Assembly: GCA_963971405.1 (NCBI GenBank)
Contig: OZ020490.1
Location: 34,745,464-34,809,463 of the forward strand
Source: Psococerastis gibbosa
Taxonomy: Eukaryota > Arthropoda > Insecta > Psocodea > Psocidae
Length of the DNA stretch: 64,000 bases
Direction: 5' to 3'
This document shows, piece after piece, positions 55,133-64,000 of the stretch. The translations under genes and the position numbers were made by a program. Within the stretch, counting starts at the first letter, position 1; each line of letters begins with the position of its first letter. The notes beneath the pieces are model-generated. The model ran no database searches. It was not told the origin of the DNA and saw only the letters and a list, made by a program, of their open reading frames with translations.

Positions 55133-55385
55133 AGGGAAGTCCCAGGGCCGCAGCGCCCCGCCTCCTACACGGCGTCCTCCGAGCCCCATCCACCCATCCC
55201 CCTCAACAACTTGGACTCGCTGCGGAGCTATGGCTCAGCGGGCGACGAGTTGGAGGCAGAGCTCCCAGCGGATTATCTGCGCAACCTCAACAGGTCTTGC
55301 CAACCCCCCGCCGACGTCGACGCTGGCAAACCCTCCTGGTCGGCGATACCGTTAGCTAGTTTTTCTGAAAACAGTATCAAGAATG
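55133..55385 (+). CDS. kug: Fat-like exon: cytoplasmic domain
   Basis: Acceptor TTTTTGTAG, donor GTAAGT at 55386; 253 nt, enters phase 0, leaves with one base. Encodes REVPGPQRPASYTASSEP, NNLDSLRSYGSAGDELEAEL, PADYLRNLNRSCQPP and AGKPSWSAIPL. RP-SYT, NNLD and KPSW motifs in this order recall the FAT1 cytoplasmic tail, which supports the fat-like assignment. Strong GC codon bias. Confidence 0.88.
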
Positions 55386-55849
55386 GTAAGTAGACTATAC
55401 TGCTGACTTCTTACGTTAGCCTACGCCCGTTTTTGGCCGGTCGGCTCTCGTGTCGACAGAGTCATCTTTGTTGCTTTGGGGATAGAGCAGTAGACTGTGG
55501 TCTTCCCCAGTGACCAGGGGGTGTTAGAAATTTTATAATTAATAATCTTTTAAAGTGTGTAAAAGTTACGCCAGCGTTTTGTTTTGCAATATTAGTAGCG
55601 TATGGTTTGTGAAATGAAAGCCCTGACTTGTCGAAAGAAAAGGGAGAATGTTGATAATTGTAGAAACAAAGGAATTTTTATGAATAGAGGGGCGTTTTGA
55701 TGAGAATCTGGGAATACTGAACACAGATTAACCTTATGAAAGGGCACATTGAGCTGTCAGTATCACACCGCTCAACATAGTGAATAGGTTTACTGTGTGA
55801 ATTTGAGCATGTCTTTGCCTTGAGGCTGTATGTACAGTATAGTATGTAC

Positions 55850-56250
55850 GATCTTGGAGTCGGGACCCAGGCCTCAATTTGGGTCGATAGGTCCCCCAGT
55901 CGCACTAGTCGAGTTCTATTGCTTCTGCGAATCTCGCTATGGCAGCAGATTGGCTTACTGGAGCCCAACCGTCATTAGCAACAGTGCACCCTGCATGCTC
56001 AAGTCTGGGGCGCTAGATCACATGATACTCAGCGAGAATGTGCCATCCACTTTCGGACTCTATCGCACAATATCGGCACAGATTGTTGTCCACTTGCACA
56101 CCAATCTGGGTGAGGTGAGGGCTTAAGTTCCAGTGATCAGTGAGCAGGGATATCACCTGACTCACGCGTGTTCTATATCCAATTCCAGCAGACCCTTAGC
56201 CCTTTTGGTGTCCGGATGTTTAATAAGGCCTTGAGGTGACCTACTCAAGT
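55850..56250 (-). mobile_element. LINE fragment, C-terminal Cys/His module
   Basis: On the minus strand: GSAGIGYRTRVSQVISLLTD, then LTQIGVQVDNNLCRYCAIES and GWHILAEYHV. CRYC followed by H and a former C is the zinc-like module at the end of Jockey/I-type proteins. It carries a stop and frame change. Part of it (GTCGGGACCCAGGCC) is shared with 40095. Confidence 0.6.
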
Positions 56251-56860
56251 TCTAAATGGGCGTCTACACCAGTGTCAGTAGCATAACTTCAGTTATCGAT
56301 CTATATACATAACTTGTTTCTAATCTAATTAATTCGTCTGTACATTTTTGTTGTTTTAGGTAACAATTTTGTTAGAACGCTATGTTTCAGTATTTCAGTG
56401 AATGTTCGTTTTGATATCCACTAGCAACTAGCATAAACAGGCTGTCTAACAGAAATCCTTCTTGAAATCCCTCTCCACAGCCCTGACAGGTTTCACAAGC
56501 CTTTTACCATCTGCCGTACTCTGGAACCCACCCCAGCTGAGATTAGGGAAGCTACAATAGAACCGTTGCTTCCTTCAGGTCGAGTTTAAGAGCTCACCTT
56601 TTGTAAAAATGTGCCTCTTAGTCATCTTGCCCCCCTGAAAAATATTGAAATTACGCCCCTGGTAGTTTACAGTCTAGGCCTACTATGCTTAGGCCCTACG
56701 CTTGTTTGGTCTTTGACATAATTTTCAATTTGACTGCGTATTTCTCGAGTATTGTTTTACGTTTCTACTGTAAGTGATGTCTTATTTGAACTCTGTTGGC
56801 AACACAATAAATCTTATTTATTTATTATTTATTTAATTTTAATGAATATTATTTTTACAG

Positions 56861-56946
56861 ATCTGAAACTGGTGAACTCAGGGTGATCAGGAACCGGTAA
56901 AGTATCCAGTGGACGGGCCAACGTGAATTCCTCTGAAGAGGACCAG
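56861..56946 (+). CDS. kug: Possible next Fat-like cytoplasmic exon
   Basis: Acceptor TTTTTACAG, donor GTAAGT at 56947. In the incoming phase it reads DLKLVNSG, TGA (56884-56886), SGTGKVSSGRANVNSSEEDQ. A second AG at 56889-56890 would start the exon 30 bases later in the same frame and skip the TGA, though its pyrimidine tract is poor. Either a terminal exon ending at TGA, a nonsense-damaged exon, or an alternative acceptor. Confidence 0.45.
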
Positions 56947-57645
56947 CGTAAGTTTTAACAACACTTGTTTAAAACCGTTGAAAAGCTGTGATAAGCCTTT
57001 CCTCCCATTGATGTACAATGTACTAGTACCGTGCCTAGTGATAACAGCAGGCTGGTACGGACAGATGTGTATTTTTACGGGCCGTAACGTCCCCAGAAGC
57101 CAAGCGAAACGTCTCCTCATGAGATGTGGCCGTCAACGAATTTTTTGTCTGCTAACATCATTTATGTAGTAATACCCAATTCTACCATTTTTTTAACATT
57201 AGGCCTACTTTTGAATTGAATTTCTATTTTTGTCTCTCGAATTTGTAATCACTAATTTGTAATTCAATTAGGTTAAATTGTCGAGAACCGTACTTTATCG
57301 ATGCACGAGTACCTTGTGGTTAATTGTGGTTAAATGTTTCTTCAACATTTACACCCCCCCCCCCCACTACTTACACTGCAGAGCGAATAACCCCTTTCCA
57401 CAAATTAATAGGTGAACATCCCCAACTTCCTAACGCAATTTCCCAACAGGGACCCGCGTTTAAATATTTAAAAAAAAAAAAAAAAAATGTGTAAAATGAA
57501 TATACAATTGTCTATTACTGTGTCACTATCACTCTGTTTAAATAAAATAAAATAAGTAAACAGCTATTTTTCGTATTCTTGTCGAATGAATTTTTTTGCA
57601 GCTATATTTACATCGATGAACACTCAAGTGTTATTAATAGGTTTA
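56947..57645. other. No gene seen
   Basis: C-run at about 57353, A-run at about 57471. Remaining cytoplasmic exons of the Fat-like gene were not identified here. Confidence 0.4.
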
Positions 57646-57806
57646 GGCCCGATCCGACCACTGATACTTATAATTTAAGTGACGCTTATTTTATTATTTG
57701 TTATTATTGAATCGGTAGTAGTAGTTATAGCCTATGTGAACCGATTCAATGATTAAAAGCAAGATAAGCGTCACTTAAATGATAAGTACCATCGTCAGAT
57801 CGGGCC
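57646..57806. repeat. Foldback MITE, 161 bp
   Basis: GGCCCGATC-GAC and TTTAAGTGACGCTTAT at the left face ATAAGCGTCACTTAAA and GATCGGGCC at the right. An inner GAATCGGT/ACCGATTC pair continues the stem. Confidence 0.8.
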
Positions 57807-58041
57807 GCTTAGTGAGATAAACCAAACTTAAATTTGTATTTTTATATTAGAATTATTAAAAATATCCAACCTTCATAAATTGAAATTAGAGATGCTTATT
57901 ATATTTTAGTGTGTGCATATGGGATTTAAATTCAATTTTGGCATATACTCACTGATTACAGTACTGTACATGTATATGTTAATTTTAACCATTCTTCATT
58001 GATGACCTATATGTTGGGGAATATTTTCCCCATTCCGTCTC

Positions 58042-58227
58042 TGTTCTGTAGTTTACCCATTATACTATTCTGTTATATCCATTAATTATTGTACAGGATT
58101 AAATAATATAGTAATAAATTAATAATTCGGTAAATCGTTCATCCATCTTTATTTATTGTTTACGACCATACAACTCCAACTAATGGTTTTCCGGAATACG
58201 TGGTTCTAGAAAACCACAGACACCACA
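58042..58227 (-). repeat. Gypsy 2 LTR (3' LTR for the element)
   Basis: 186 bp, identical to 62581-62766. The internal base sequence just before it on the minus strand (58250-58228) is not purine-rich, so the polypurine tract is atypical or unclear. Confidence 0.95.
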
Positions 58228-58347
58228 GACACCATAGACAAAGGACAGGGGAGCTCTGCGGGTGCCACAGTACACTAGCAACATACCATAAGAGAAGAAA
58301 AAAAAAATCACTGCACTCGACAGGCCATGCACTCGTAACGCGCACTT

Positions 58348-61300
58348 TCATATATTCAAGCGCTGTGGAGCTCGGCGATTTCTGACAGGACGACGAGCCG
58401 CCACTGTTTCTGCAGCAGGCGAAGGTGCCTCCATCTGCATATTAGCCATCGAAGTTCGCCTTGGAGTGAGCGATTGCCTAGATGTACTCTGCTGCTCGCC
58501 AGAAGTAGAGCTTATAATAATGGAATCTCTCTGAGGAGTGAGCGGTGCTTGAATTACTGTAGTCAGCTGCTCGCCCGAAGTAGTATCCATAATACTTGAA
58601 TCTCGCTGAGGAGTGGGCGGTGCTTGAATTGGAGTAGGACCAGGATTCGCGATAGGCTGCTTGTATGCTCTTTCTTCACGGAGAGGGATGTCCTGTCCCA
58701 CCGGACGTATTTGACCTCCGTGTCGACGCCACAGCTCGTTTCCCACCTGCACCGTGTATTGTAATGCCCCATCCTTGCTGATGATGGTCCCAAAGACCCA
58801 ACGCCGTAACGGCGTAGTGTAGTTACGTACCGCCACTTTTTCTCCAGGCTGGAAAACAGGATCTTGGAAAAGGGTGTCTCTCTGCTCTGAGATGGCCCGA
58901 CCAATATTCGGGCGTAAGATAGTAAGAGGTGACGATATCTCTCGCCCCAAAAATAAACTTGCAGGACTGTGCCCTGTAAGCACGTGAGGAGCTCTGCGAT
59001 ATGCAAATAAAAATTCTTGTAAGTTGTCGTATAAATTGTTCTGATTCTGGAGACAGCGTAAAGCTTGTTTCATACTTCCAACATAACGTTCAGCCTGTCC
59101 ATTGCTTGCTGGATAGTGTGGGGGCGACGTAAGATGCCGAATACCAAGTTTACGTAAAAATGCTTGGAACTCCGTTCCCACAAACGTCGACTGATTGTCC
59201 GAAACTAAGCAAATCGGGTGACCATATCGAGCAAACAATGTTCTTAAAACAGTAGTAGTAGTATTAGCTGTCATTGAAGACATCGGAAAAATCTCAGGCC
59301 ATTTAGAATAAGAATCAACCACTATTAAAAAAATTTTGCCTGCATACGAAGCAAAATCTATATGTATTCTCTCCCACGGTTTTGCGGGGTACTCCCAGTA
59401 GTGCACCTTGGGGGTTTTTTGCTGCGTTTTGTATTCAGCGCAGTTGACACAATTGCGACATAAATTCTCTATGTCTTGGTCAATATTTTTCCAATACACG
59501 TATGAACGTGCTAACGCTTTCATTTTAACTACTCCCATATGACCCAAATGCAGTTCATGGAGTATTGTGCGTTGTAATTTTGCTGGTATAACCGCACGAA
59601 TGCCTAGCAATATGCATCCTGCATGCAATGAATATTTGCCATCGTGAAATGACTCACCAGCACGTAGTTTTTCAAGAATAGGCATCAAGTCTGGATCTTC
59701 TCTGGTGGCCTTCGCCAGATCCACAGGCTTGATTGGCACAACCTGTAAATGATGGGTTTGGAATTCTTCAACATCATCCAGGTCAAACAAGGTCTCCGAT
59801 GTAACAGGTAGGCGTGAAAGCATATCTGCATTGCCGTTATCATCACTCTTTCTGTATTTCACGTCGAACTGAAATTGTTGCAAGTACAGCGCGTAGTGTA
59901 GAAGTCGTGTAGCAGTAATAACTGGTAACTTCGCCTTAGGCCCAAAAATATGACACAAAGGCTTGTGATCTGAAACTAGACAGAATCGACGTCCCAACAG
60001 GTAACGGTAAAACTTGGAAACGCCCCATTTAATCGCCAGTGCTTCCTTACAGAGTTGGGCGTAGTTGCGTTCGCTGGGTGAAAGTATGCGAGAAGCAAAC
60101 GCTATAGGCCTCTCTGAGCCATCACTGAAACGATGAGCGATCACCGCCCCAATTCCGACCGGGCTAGCATCCACAGACAAAATTACTGGAAGGTCCGGCC
60201 TGTAGTGCACAAGAACCTTCTCTGAAACTATCTCCTTTTGTAAAGCTTTCAAGCTTTGGTCGCACTGTTTAGTCCATGTGAATTTTGTATCGTGCTTTGT
60301 TAACTCGTATAAAGGCTTGGCTATCGTAGCTAAATTTGGTATAAAACGTGCATAAAAAGTTACCATTCCCATGAATGATTTTACCTCTTTGGCATTTTGA
60401 GGTTTTGGAGCATTAAGTATAGCCTGTATTTTTTCATCAGTCTTATGCAGGCCGTCCTTTGACATTTTGTAACCCAGGTATTGGACGGAAGATTTCAGGA
60501 ATTCACATTTACTGTAATTTAGTCGCTGTCCATTTTCTTTCAATCTAGAAAACACTAATGCAAGGCGACTAAGTAGCTGTTCAGCTGTATCTCCTTGAAC
60601 CAACATATCGTCATAAAATACGTAAATTCCTTCGATGTCTCGTAGAACACCTTCAATATAACGTTGCCAAATGGCTGGCGCCGCATTGACCCCAAACATC
60701 AGACGTGTCGGTTGATAAAGTCCCTTGTGTGTATTTAAGGTTAGAATCTTACCGGTGTCTGGTGTAACAGGTAGCGACAAGTAAGCAGTACGACAGTCCA
60801 GTTTGGCAAAATATTTACCATGCCCCAAAGTAGACATCAAATCTTCAATATCTGGCATTGGATGTTGAGGAACCTCAATGAGCTGATTGCATGTAACGCT
60901 GTAGTCAGCACAAAGACGTATGGACCCGTCTCCCTTAAGTACAGGAACCACTGGAGTCGCAAAGTCCGACCTTTCGACAGGGCGTAAAATTCCTTCTGCA
61001 ACTAAACGGTCAATCTCGGCCGAAATTTTTGGCTTCAAAGCAAATGGTACTGGTCGCGCCTTTAAGTACTTAGGACTAGCGCCAGTTTTTAACTGTAATT
61101 CAGCACAAAAATTCTTTGCGATACCTGTGCCACTGCTAAAAATTTCCTTGTTCTCCGCTAACAATTTCTGTAGCTTCGCTTCGGCAGACGGCGTAATTGT
61201 AGCGGTTGCATGAAAAACAGGTGAAATTTGCAGACTTTGACACCACTCACGTCCCATGAGTGGAGGCAGGTTACCTGGCACTACAAAAAGTCGCAAGTTA

Positions 61301-62481
61301 GCCGTCGAGGCTTTGTAAGTCACAGGCACTGTAACAACTCCTTTAGGTGTGATTATCGTACCACCATAACCCCGGAACTGAGTCTTTGTAGGTTGCAACG
61401 GAGCATTCAACTGTAAGTCTTTGTATAAATGTTCATTTAAAATAGTATGAGCACTTCCAGTATCCAATTCTAACGATACTGTTTTATTCCCTACTTGCAG
61501 TGGAACCATGTAAGGTTTATAAAAGTCATTACTCACGGATGTCACGGAATACAATGTATAAATGGGTAATGAATCTTCCACCGCGTGAACCGTTTTCTTT
61601 GAAAGGCAGACGGCTGCCACATGAGAGCCGCGTCCGCAATTTGTACATTTTAAGTTCTTTTTCTTGCAATCAGGAGCCTTGTGCGAGTCAACCATACCGC
61701 ACCTGTAGCACACAATCTGTTTCCCCTTCGTAGTAGAGGTAGACTGCTTTGAAGTAGATTCCTTCTTGCCCTGAGTAACTTTATTCTTCTGAAAAGACTT
61801 GTTTTTTATTTTATTAACGGAACTAGAAGGTTGCACTAGCAATTCCCGTGTCCCTGACGACGCAGATTCAAGAGACACCGCCAGAGCATAAATCTTATCG
61901 AAATCAGCGTTATCTTCCTCAAGAACACGATCTAAAATGTGACGATCTCGTAAACCTGCCACAAAAACATCCCTGAGGACCTCTGATAACACGCTGGAAG
62001 CATACTTGCAAGGAACAGCTAAGTGGCGTAAAGATGCCGAATAAGCTGCCAATGATTCTCCCTCTTGCTGTCGGCGTTTATATAGTGTATGCCGAGAAGG
62101 TATGACTAAAGGTGTTGGTCGCAAATGACCTTGCAAAAGTTTAGTCACATCATCATACTGTGAGTTTGCAAGCGTTTTCGGATGTAGCAAATCCTTAGTA
62201 AGTCCATATAAATCAGTAGGCAAACTATGCATAAACAATTGCAGCATCGTGCTATCATCAGTAATGCTGTAAAGTTTAAAAGCTGCACTACATTTTTCAA
62301 TGTGTAACGCAATGTCGTCACTTGCAATAAATTTATCAAGTTTTGGAAAACTCTTTCCCCCACCTGTAGCAGGTTGAGCAGGTGAACCTTGCCCTTGGGG
62401 TCTAGTTAAAGCCTTCAAAATATCCGACATCGTCTTCTGCATATTCAAATTGGCTTGCAAAACGTCTTTTAGATCTGTCAT
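58348..62481 (-). CDS. Gypsy 2 gag-pol polyprotein, 1377 aa
   Basis: Single frame. Gag: helical capsid-like region to about residue 230, then two CCHC-like knuckles at about 256-295 (CYRCGMVDSHKAPDC, CTNCGRGSHVAAVC). Protease DTGS at about 337 (LELDTGSAHTIL). Reverse transcriptase with FAKLDCRTAYLSLPV and catalytic VFYDDMLVQG at about 622. RNase H with LSVDASPVGIGAVI, VSDHKPL and NADMLSRLP. Integrase zinc HHCC (HELHLGHMG, CRNCVNC) and core Asp at about 1056 (VVDSYSKW), Asp about 1095 (LVSDNQSTF), Glu about 1131 (GQAERYVG). C-terminal Pro/Thr-rich tail. Fusion of gag and pol in one ORF resembles K02A2.6-type elements. All catalytic residues present. Confidence 0.95.
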   Translation of the reverse strand: MTDLKDVLQANLNMQKTMSDILKALTRPQGQGSPAQPATGGGKSFPKLDKFIASDDIALHIEKCSAAFKLYSITDDSTMLQLFMHSLPTDLYGLTKDLLHPKTLANSQYDDVTKLLQGHLRPTPLVIPSRHTLYKRRQQEGESLAAYSASLRHLAVPCKYASSVLSEVLRDVFVAGLRDRHILDRVLEEDNADFDKIYALAVSLESASSGTRELLVQPSSSVNKIKNKSFQKNKVTQGKKESTSKQSTSTTKGKQIVCYRCGMVDSHKAPDCKKKNLKCTNCGRGSHVAAVCLSKKTVHAVEDSLPIYTLYSVTSVSNDFYKPYMVPLQVGNKTVSLELDTGSAHTILNEHLYKDLQLNAPLQPTKTQFRGYGGTIITPKGVVTVPVTYKASTANLRLFVVPGNLPPLMGREWCQSLQISPVFHATATITPSAEAKLQKLLAENKEIFSSGTGIAKNFCAELQLKTGASPKYLKARPVPFALKPKISAEIDRLVAEGILRPVERSDFATPVVPVLKGDGSIRLCADYSVTCNQLIEVPQHPMPDIEDLMSTLGHGKYFAKLDCRTAYLSLPVTPDTGKILTLNTHKGLYQPTRLMFGVNAAPAIWQRYIEGVLRDIEGIYVFYDDMLVQGDTAEQLLSRLALVFSRLKENGQRLNYSKCEFLKSSVQYLGYKMSKDGLHKTDEKIQAILNAPKPQNAKEVKSFMGMVTFYARFIPNLATIAKPLYELTKHDTKFTWTKQCDQSLKALQKEIVSEKVLVHYRPDLPVILSVDASPVGIGAVIAHRFSDGSERPIAFASRILSPSERNYAQLCKEALAIKWGVSKFYRYLLGRRFCLVSDHKPLCHIFGPKAKLPVITATRLLHYALYLQQFQFDVKYRKSDDNGNADMLSRLPVTSETLFDLDDVEEFQTHHLQVVPIKPVDLAKATREDPDLMPILEKLRAGESFHDGKYSLHAGCILLGIRAVIPAKLQRTILHELHLGHMGVVKMKALARSYVYWKNIDQDIENLCRNCVNCAEYKTQQKTPKVHYWEYPAKPWERIHIDFASYAGKIFLIVVDSYSKWPEIFPMSSMTANTTTTVLRTLFARYGHPICLVSDNQSTFVGTEFQAFLRKLGIRHLTSPPHYPASNGQAERYVGSMKQALRCLQNQNNLYDNLQEFLFAYRRAPHVLTGHSPASLFLGREISSPLTILRPNIGRAISEQRDTLFQDPVFQPGEKVAVRNYTTPLRRWVFGTIISKDGALQYTVQVGNELWRRHGGQIRPVGQDIPLREERAYKQPIANPGPTPIQAPPTPQRDSSIMDTTSGEQLTTVIQAPLTPQRDSIIISSTSGEQQSTSRQSLTPRRTSMANMQMEAPSPAAETVAARRPVRNRRAPQRLNI

Positions 62482-62565
62482 TGTGGCAAAGTAAAAGTAC
62501 CACGTGCACTAGTAAGTAAGCAATAAGCAAAAACAATCGCAAAATAGTAAATATAGTAGGCTAAT

Positions 62566-62579
62566 TACCGACTGCGCCA
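62566..62579 (-). other. Primer binding site of Gypsy 2 (tRNA-Ser type)
   Basis: On the minus strand TGGCGCAGTCGGTA follows the 5' LTR after one base. It is complementary to the 3' end of a tRNA-Ser (CCGACTGCG plus CCA), the primer known for 297/17.6-type elements. Confidence 0.8.
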
Positions 62580-62580
62580 C

Positions 62581-62766
62581 TGTTCTGTAGTTTACCCATT
62601 ATACTATTCTGTTATATCCATTAATTATTGTACAGGATTAAATAATATAGTAATAAATTAATAATTCGGTAAATCGTTCATCCATCTTTATTTATTGTTT
62701 ACGACCATACAACTCCAACTAATGGTTTTCCGGAATACGTGGTTCTAGAAAACCACAGACACCACA
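62581..62766 (-). repeat. Gypsy 2 LTR (5' LTR for the element)
   Basis: 186 bp; identical to the other LTR. Confidence 0.95.
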
Positions 62767-62926
62767 GTCTCTAGTGTGTATTTGTGTATATTTATCAATG
62801 AAAATTAAAAGAATTTAATGAAATCAACGTATTCTTTTCATGCAGGCTACTAGGTACGTACAACATGCTGTTGTATACACCAAACTTATGACGAGTATCA
62901 TAAACTAATGTAGAGCATAATATAAA

Positions 62927-63769
62927 AAAATCTGAACTTGGCGGGATTCGAACCCACGATTATGTTGTCGGGGCATTGTCTTAATTACAATAATGGAAAA
63001 AGCCATTGCCTTAAGTTAGCTCACAGACCTGTTGGGTTAGGTGGTAGTATAGCTGGTGCTAACCTACCTACTAGGGGTATTCTCTGCCTTTCGATTTCCC
63101 TTTGGCGGCAATTCCAGCGGCGAATTTAATCACAAATGAAGTAAATTCGCCGGTGGAATTGCCGCCTAAGGGAAAGTATGAATATAACTCCAGTTTTTCT
63201 ACGGTAGAAAAATATTTGCCATGGAAACGTATACCTCTAAGTTTCTGACTTTACACGACCTAACCTAACCTACTTCCAAAGTTTCTTTGCCTTCACTTAA
63301 CTTTCGAACATCTGCTGTAGTCCACCTCTTGCCATATGTTTGCTTTTTTTTATTAATTTCTGTCGCAGAGCTCATTTTTTTAAAATTAAATAAAAATAAA
63401 ACCAAAATTCAAATGCAAAACAACAACAAAAATGGCCGTTTGGCGTTTTCGATTTCCCAAGCTCAGTTTACCCAACCAAGTAGGGCTAGTTGTGGAAAGT
63501 GGGGGAATGTTTTGAAATAAATTTCCTTATGGCATTATTTTTCTACCGTAGAAAAACTGGAGTTCTATTCCTATACTTTCCCTTGGGGAAATCGAAAAGC
63601 AGTGAATACCCCTTATATGTAACAAATGAGAATCATGTCGGCGAGCATGGTATTATATGTAGAGGTTTTAGTAAATTCTGTACTTGACCGGGCTTGCGTT
63701 CTAGCTATTAAAACGATGCCTTGGTAAGGCATAGAATGTATGCTCAAATCCCACCAAGTTCAGATTTTA
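62927..63769. mobile_element. Large foldback with tRNA-like ends and a nested palindrome
   Basis: Left AAAATCTGAACTTGG... and right CCAAGTTCAGATTTT are inverse. Further in, AGGGGTATTC-CTGC-TTTCGATTTCCC, GGGAAAGTAT and CTCCAGTTTTTCTACGGTAG (63062-63215) are repeated in reverse at 63537-63625. The left arm alone is split by a 68-bp perfect-ended palindrome at about 63108-63170 (GGCGGCAATTCC / GGAATTGCCGCC). The loop 63223-63536 is AT-rich. Confidence 0.75.
63686..63766 (+). tRNA. tRNA-like sequence, degenerate
   Basis: A-box-like GCTTGCGTTCTAGCTATTAA, a stem-loop ATGCCTTGGTAAGGCAT, and a decayed B box (GCTCAAATCCC), then CCAAGTTCA. The T arm no longer matches GTTCGAATCC; likely a tRNA pseudogene or SINE head at the edge of the foldback. 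Confidence 0.35.
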
Positions 63770-64000
63770 CATATCTATACTTATACTACTTTCGGTTATA
63801 TTGAGGGGGTCGCTTCTTCAACTTAAGTTAACTTAATGTCAGTATTATACACTACATCATGCTACAATATTTTGACGAGTACATTACCAATATTACCAAT
63901 ATTATTTCAGGCGAGTTCAATCTTGACTCGCTTCGAGATCGGACGTGTTTTTACGCATGAGTACTGGGGTTTTCTGTGCTGTGCTGTGTTTGCGCTGTTG
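63770..64000 (+). other. Window end; one weak candidate exon start
   Basis: TTATTTCAG precedes 63911. Taken in phase 1 after 56946, the sequence reads REFNLDSLRDRTCFYA then TGA. It might be a terminal cytoplasmic exon of the Fat-like gene beyond the Gypsy element, but the evidence is thin. Confidence 0.2.

Larger units (their letters stand above)
40305..56946 (+). other. kug: Fat-like cadherin gene, 3' part (interrupted copy)
   Basis: Exons 40305-40611, 42001-42318, 43210-43276 plus 49404-49556, 49908-50033, 50654-50881, 51807-51980, 52360-53091, 55133-55385 and probably 56861-56946. The domain order seen is cadherin repeats, one EGF, one laminin-G, four EGFs (the last calcium-binding), transmembrane helix and cytoplasmic tail. 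That is the FAT1/FAT2/FAT3 and Drosophila kugelei layout, not Fat/FAT4 (two laminin-G) or N-cadherin. Fat-like proteins act at the basal plasma membrane in planar polarity and collective epithelial movement (established for the family). Lesions: a Gypsy insertion in the EGF exon, a one-base frameshift near 49442, TGA at 51849-51851, TGA at 56884-56886 if the first acceptor is used, and no visible exon for the cadherin repeat that should start after 42318. Pseudogene, damaged allele or assembly errors all remain possible. Confidence 0.75.
58042..62766 (-). mobile_element. Gypsy LTR retrotransposon, complete and apparently intact
   Basis: 4725 bp. Identical 186-bp LTRs (58042-58227 and 62581-62766), TG...CA on the plus strand. 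Perfect 5-bp target duplication GTCTC at 58037-58041 and 62767-62771. Primer site 62579-62566. One uninterrupted gag-pol ORF. No envelope. The identical LTRs mean insertion was very recent. It lies downstream of the last recognised Fat-like exon, antisense to that gene. Confidence 0.97.

Noticed and set aside
40305-56946. N-cadherin or Fat/FAT4 instead of Fat-like
   Set aside because: One laminin-G domain preceded by a single EGF and followed by four EGFs fits FAT1/2/3 and kugelei; N-cadherin and FAT4 have two laminin-G domains.
58563-59006. 147-codon minus ORF inside Gypsy 2
   Set aside because: Shadow frame of the intact gag-pol polyprotein.

Overview
The window is eukaryotic, from an invertebrate animal, most likely an arthropod and possibly a crustacean; the taxon is inferred, not shown. 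It is AT-rich, has spliced genes with GT/AG introns, and is crowded with animal-type mobile elements. The palindrome TAGGCCTA is conspicuously frequent.

Two host genes can be assembled from exons. On the minus strand, seven exons between 18060 and 9746 join in one frame into a 399-residue, disordered protein rich in Pro and Ser, with a seven-unit hexapeptide array, a Glu block and 32 consecutive Gln; I do not recognise it. Every internal exon is a multiple of three with phase-2 borders. On the plus strand, exons from 40305 to about 56946 encode the 3' part of a giant Fat-like cadherin (FAT1/2/3 type, Drosophila kugelei): cadherin repeats, EGF, one laminin-G domain, four EGFs, a transmembrane helix and the start of the cytoplasmic tail. 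This copy is damaged. A young Gypsy element sits inside the first EGF exon, the same exon has a one-base frameshift, the laminin-G exon has an in-frame TGA, and the expected last cadherin-repeat exon or exons are not visible. Two decayed exon-like segments at 34591 and 35492 may be remnants of a third gene.

Mobile elements fill most of the rest. Two LTR retrotransposons of the Gypsy group, both on the minus strand, are complete: 43277-49399 (234-bp LTRs with 2 differences, tRNA-Arg-type primer site, GTGT target duplication, A AAA AAC slippery site between gag and pol, and an extra small membrane-protein ORF upstream of gag) and 58042-62766 (identical 186-bp LTRs, tRNA-Ser-type primer site, GTCTC duplication, one intact 1377-residue gag-pol ORF). 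LINE pieces lie at about 480-1260, 36001-37450, 38273-39330, 53340-53640 and 55850-56250. A DD37D mariner-type transposon with 29-bp perfect inverted ends spans 24582-25892. Several short non-autonomous elements carry 8-bp target duplications typical of hAT transposons.

Region by region: 1-9700 LINE tail, pogo-like remnant, ~345-bp tandem repeats and a mariner relic; 9700-18100 the minus-strand gene; 18100-24300 a dense field of small hAT-like and foldback elements plus a SINE; 24580-25900 mariner; 26000-34500 foldbacks, an ~830-bp repeat family, SINEs and a tRNA-derived palindrome; 34500-40300 exon relics and LINEs; 40300-57000 the Fat-like gene with the first Gypsy; 57000-64000 the second Gypsy and a large tRNA-ended foldback.
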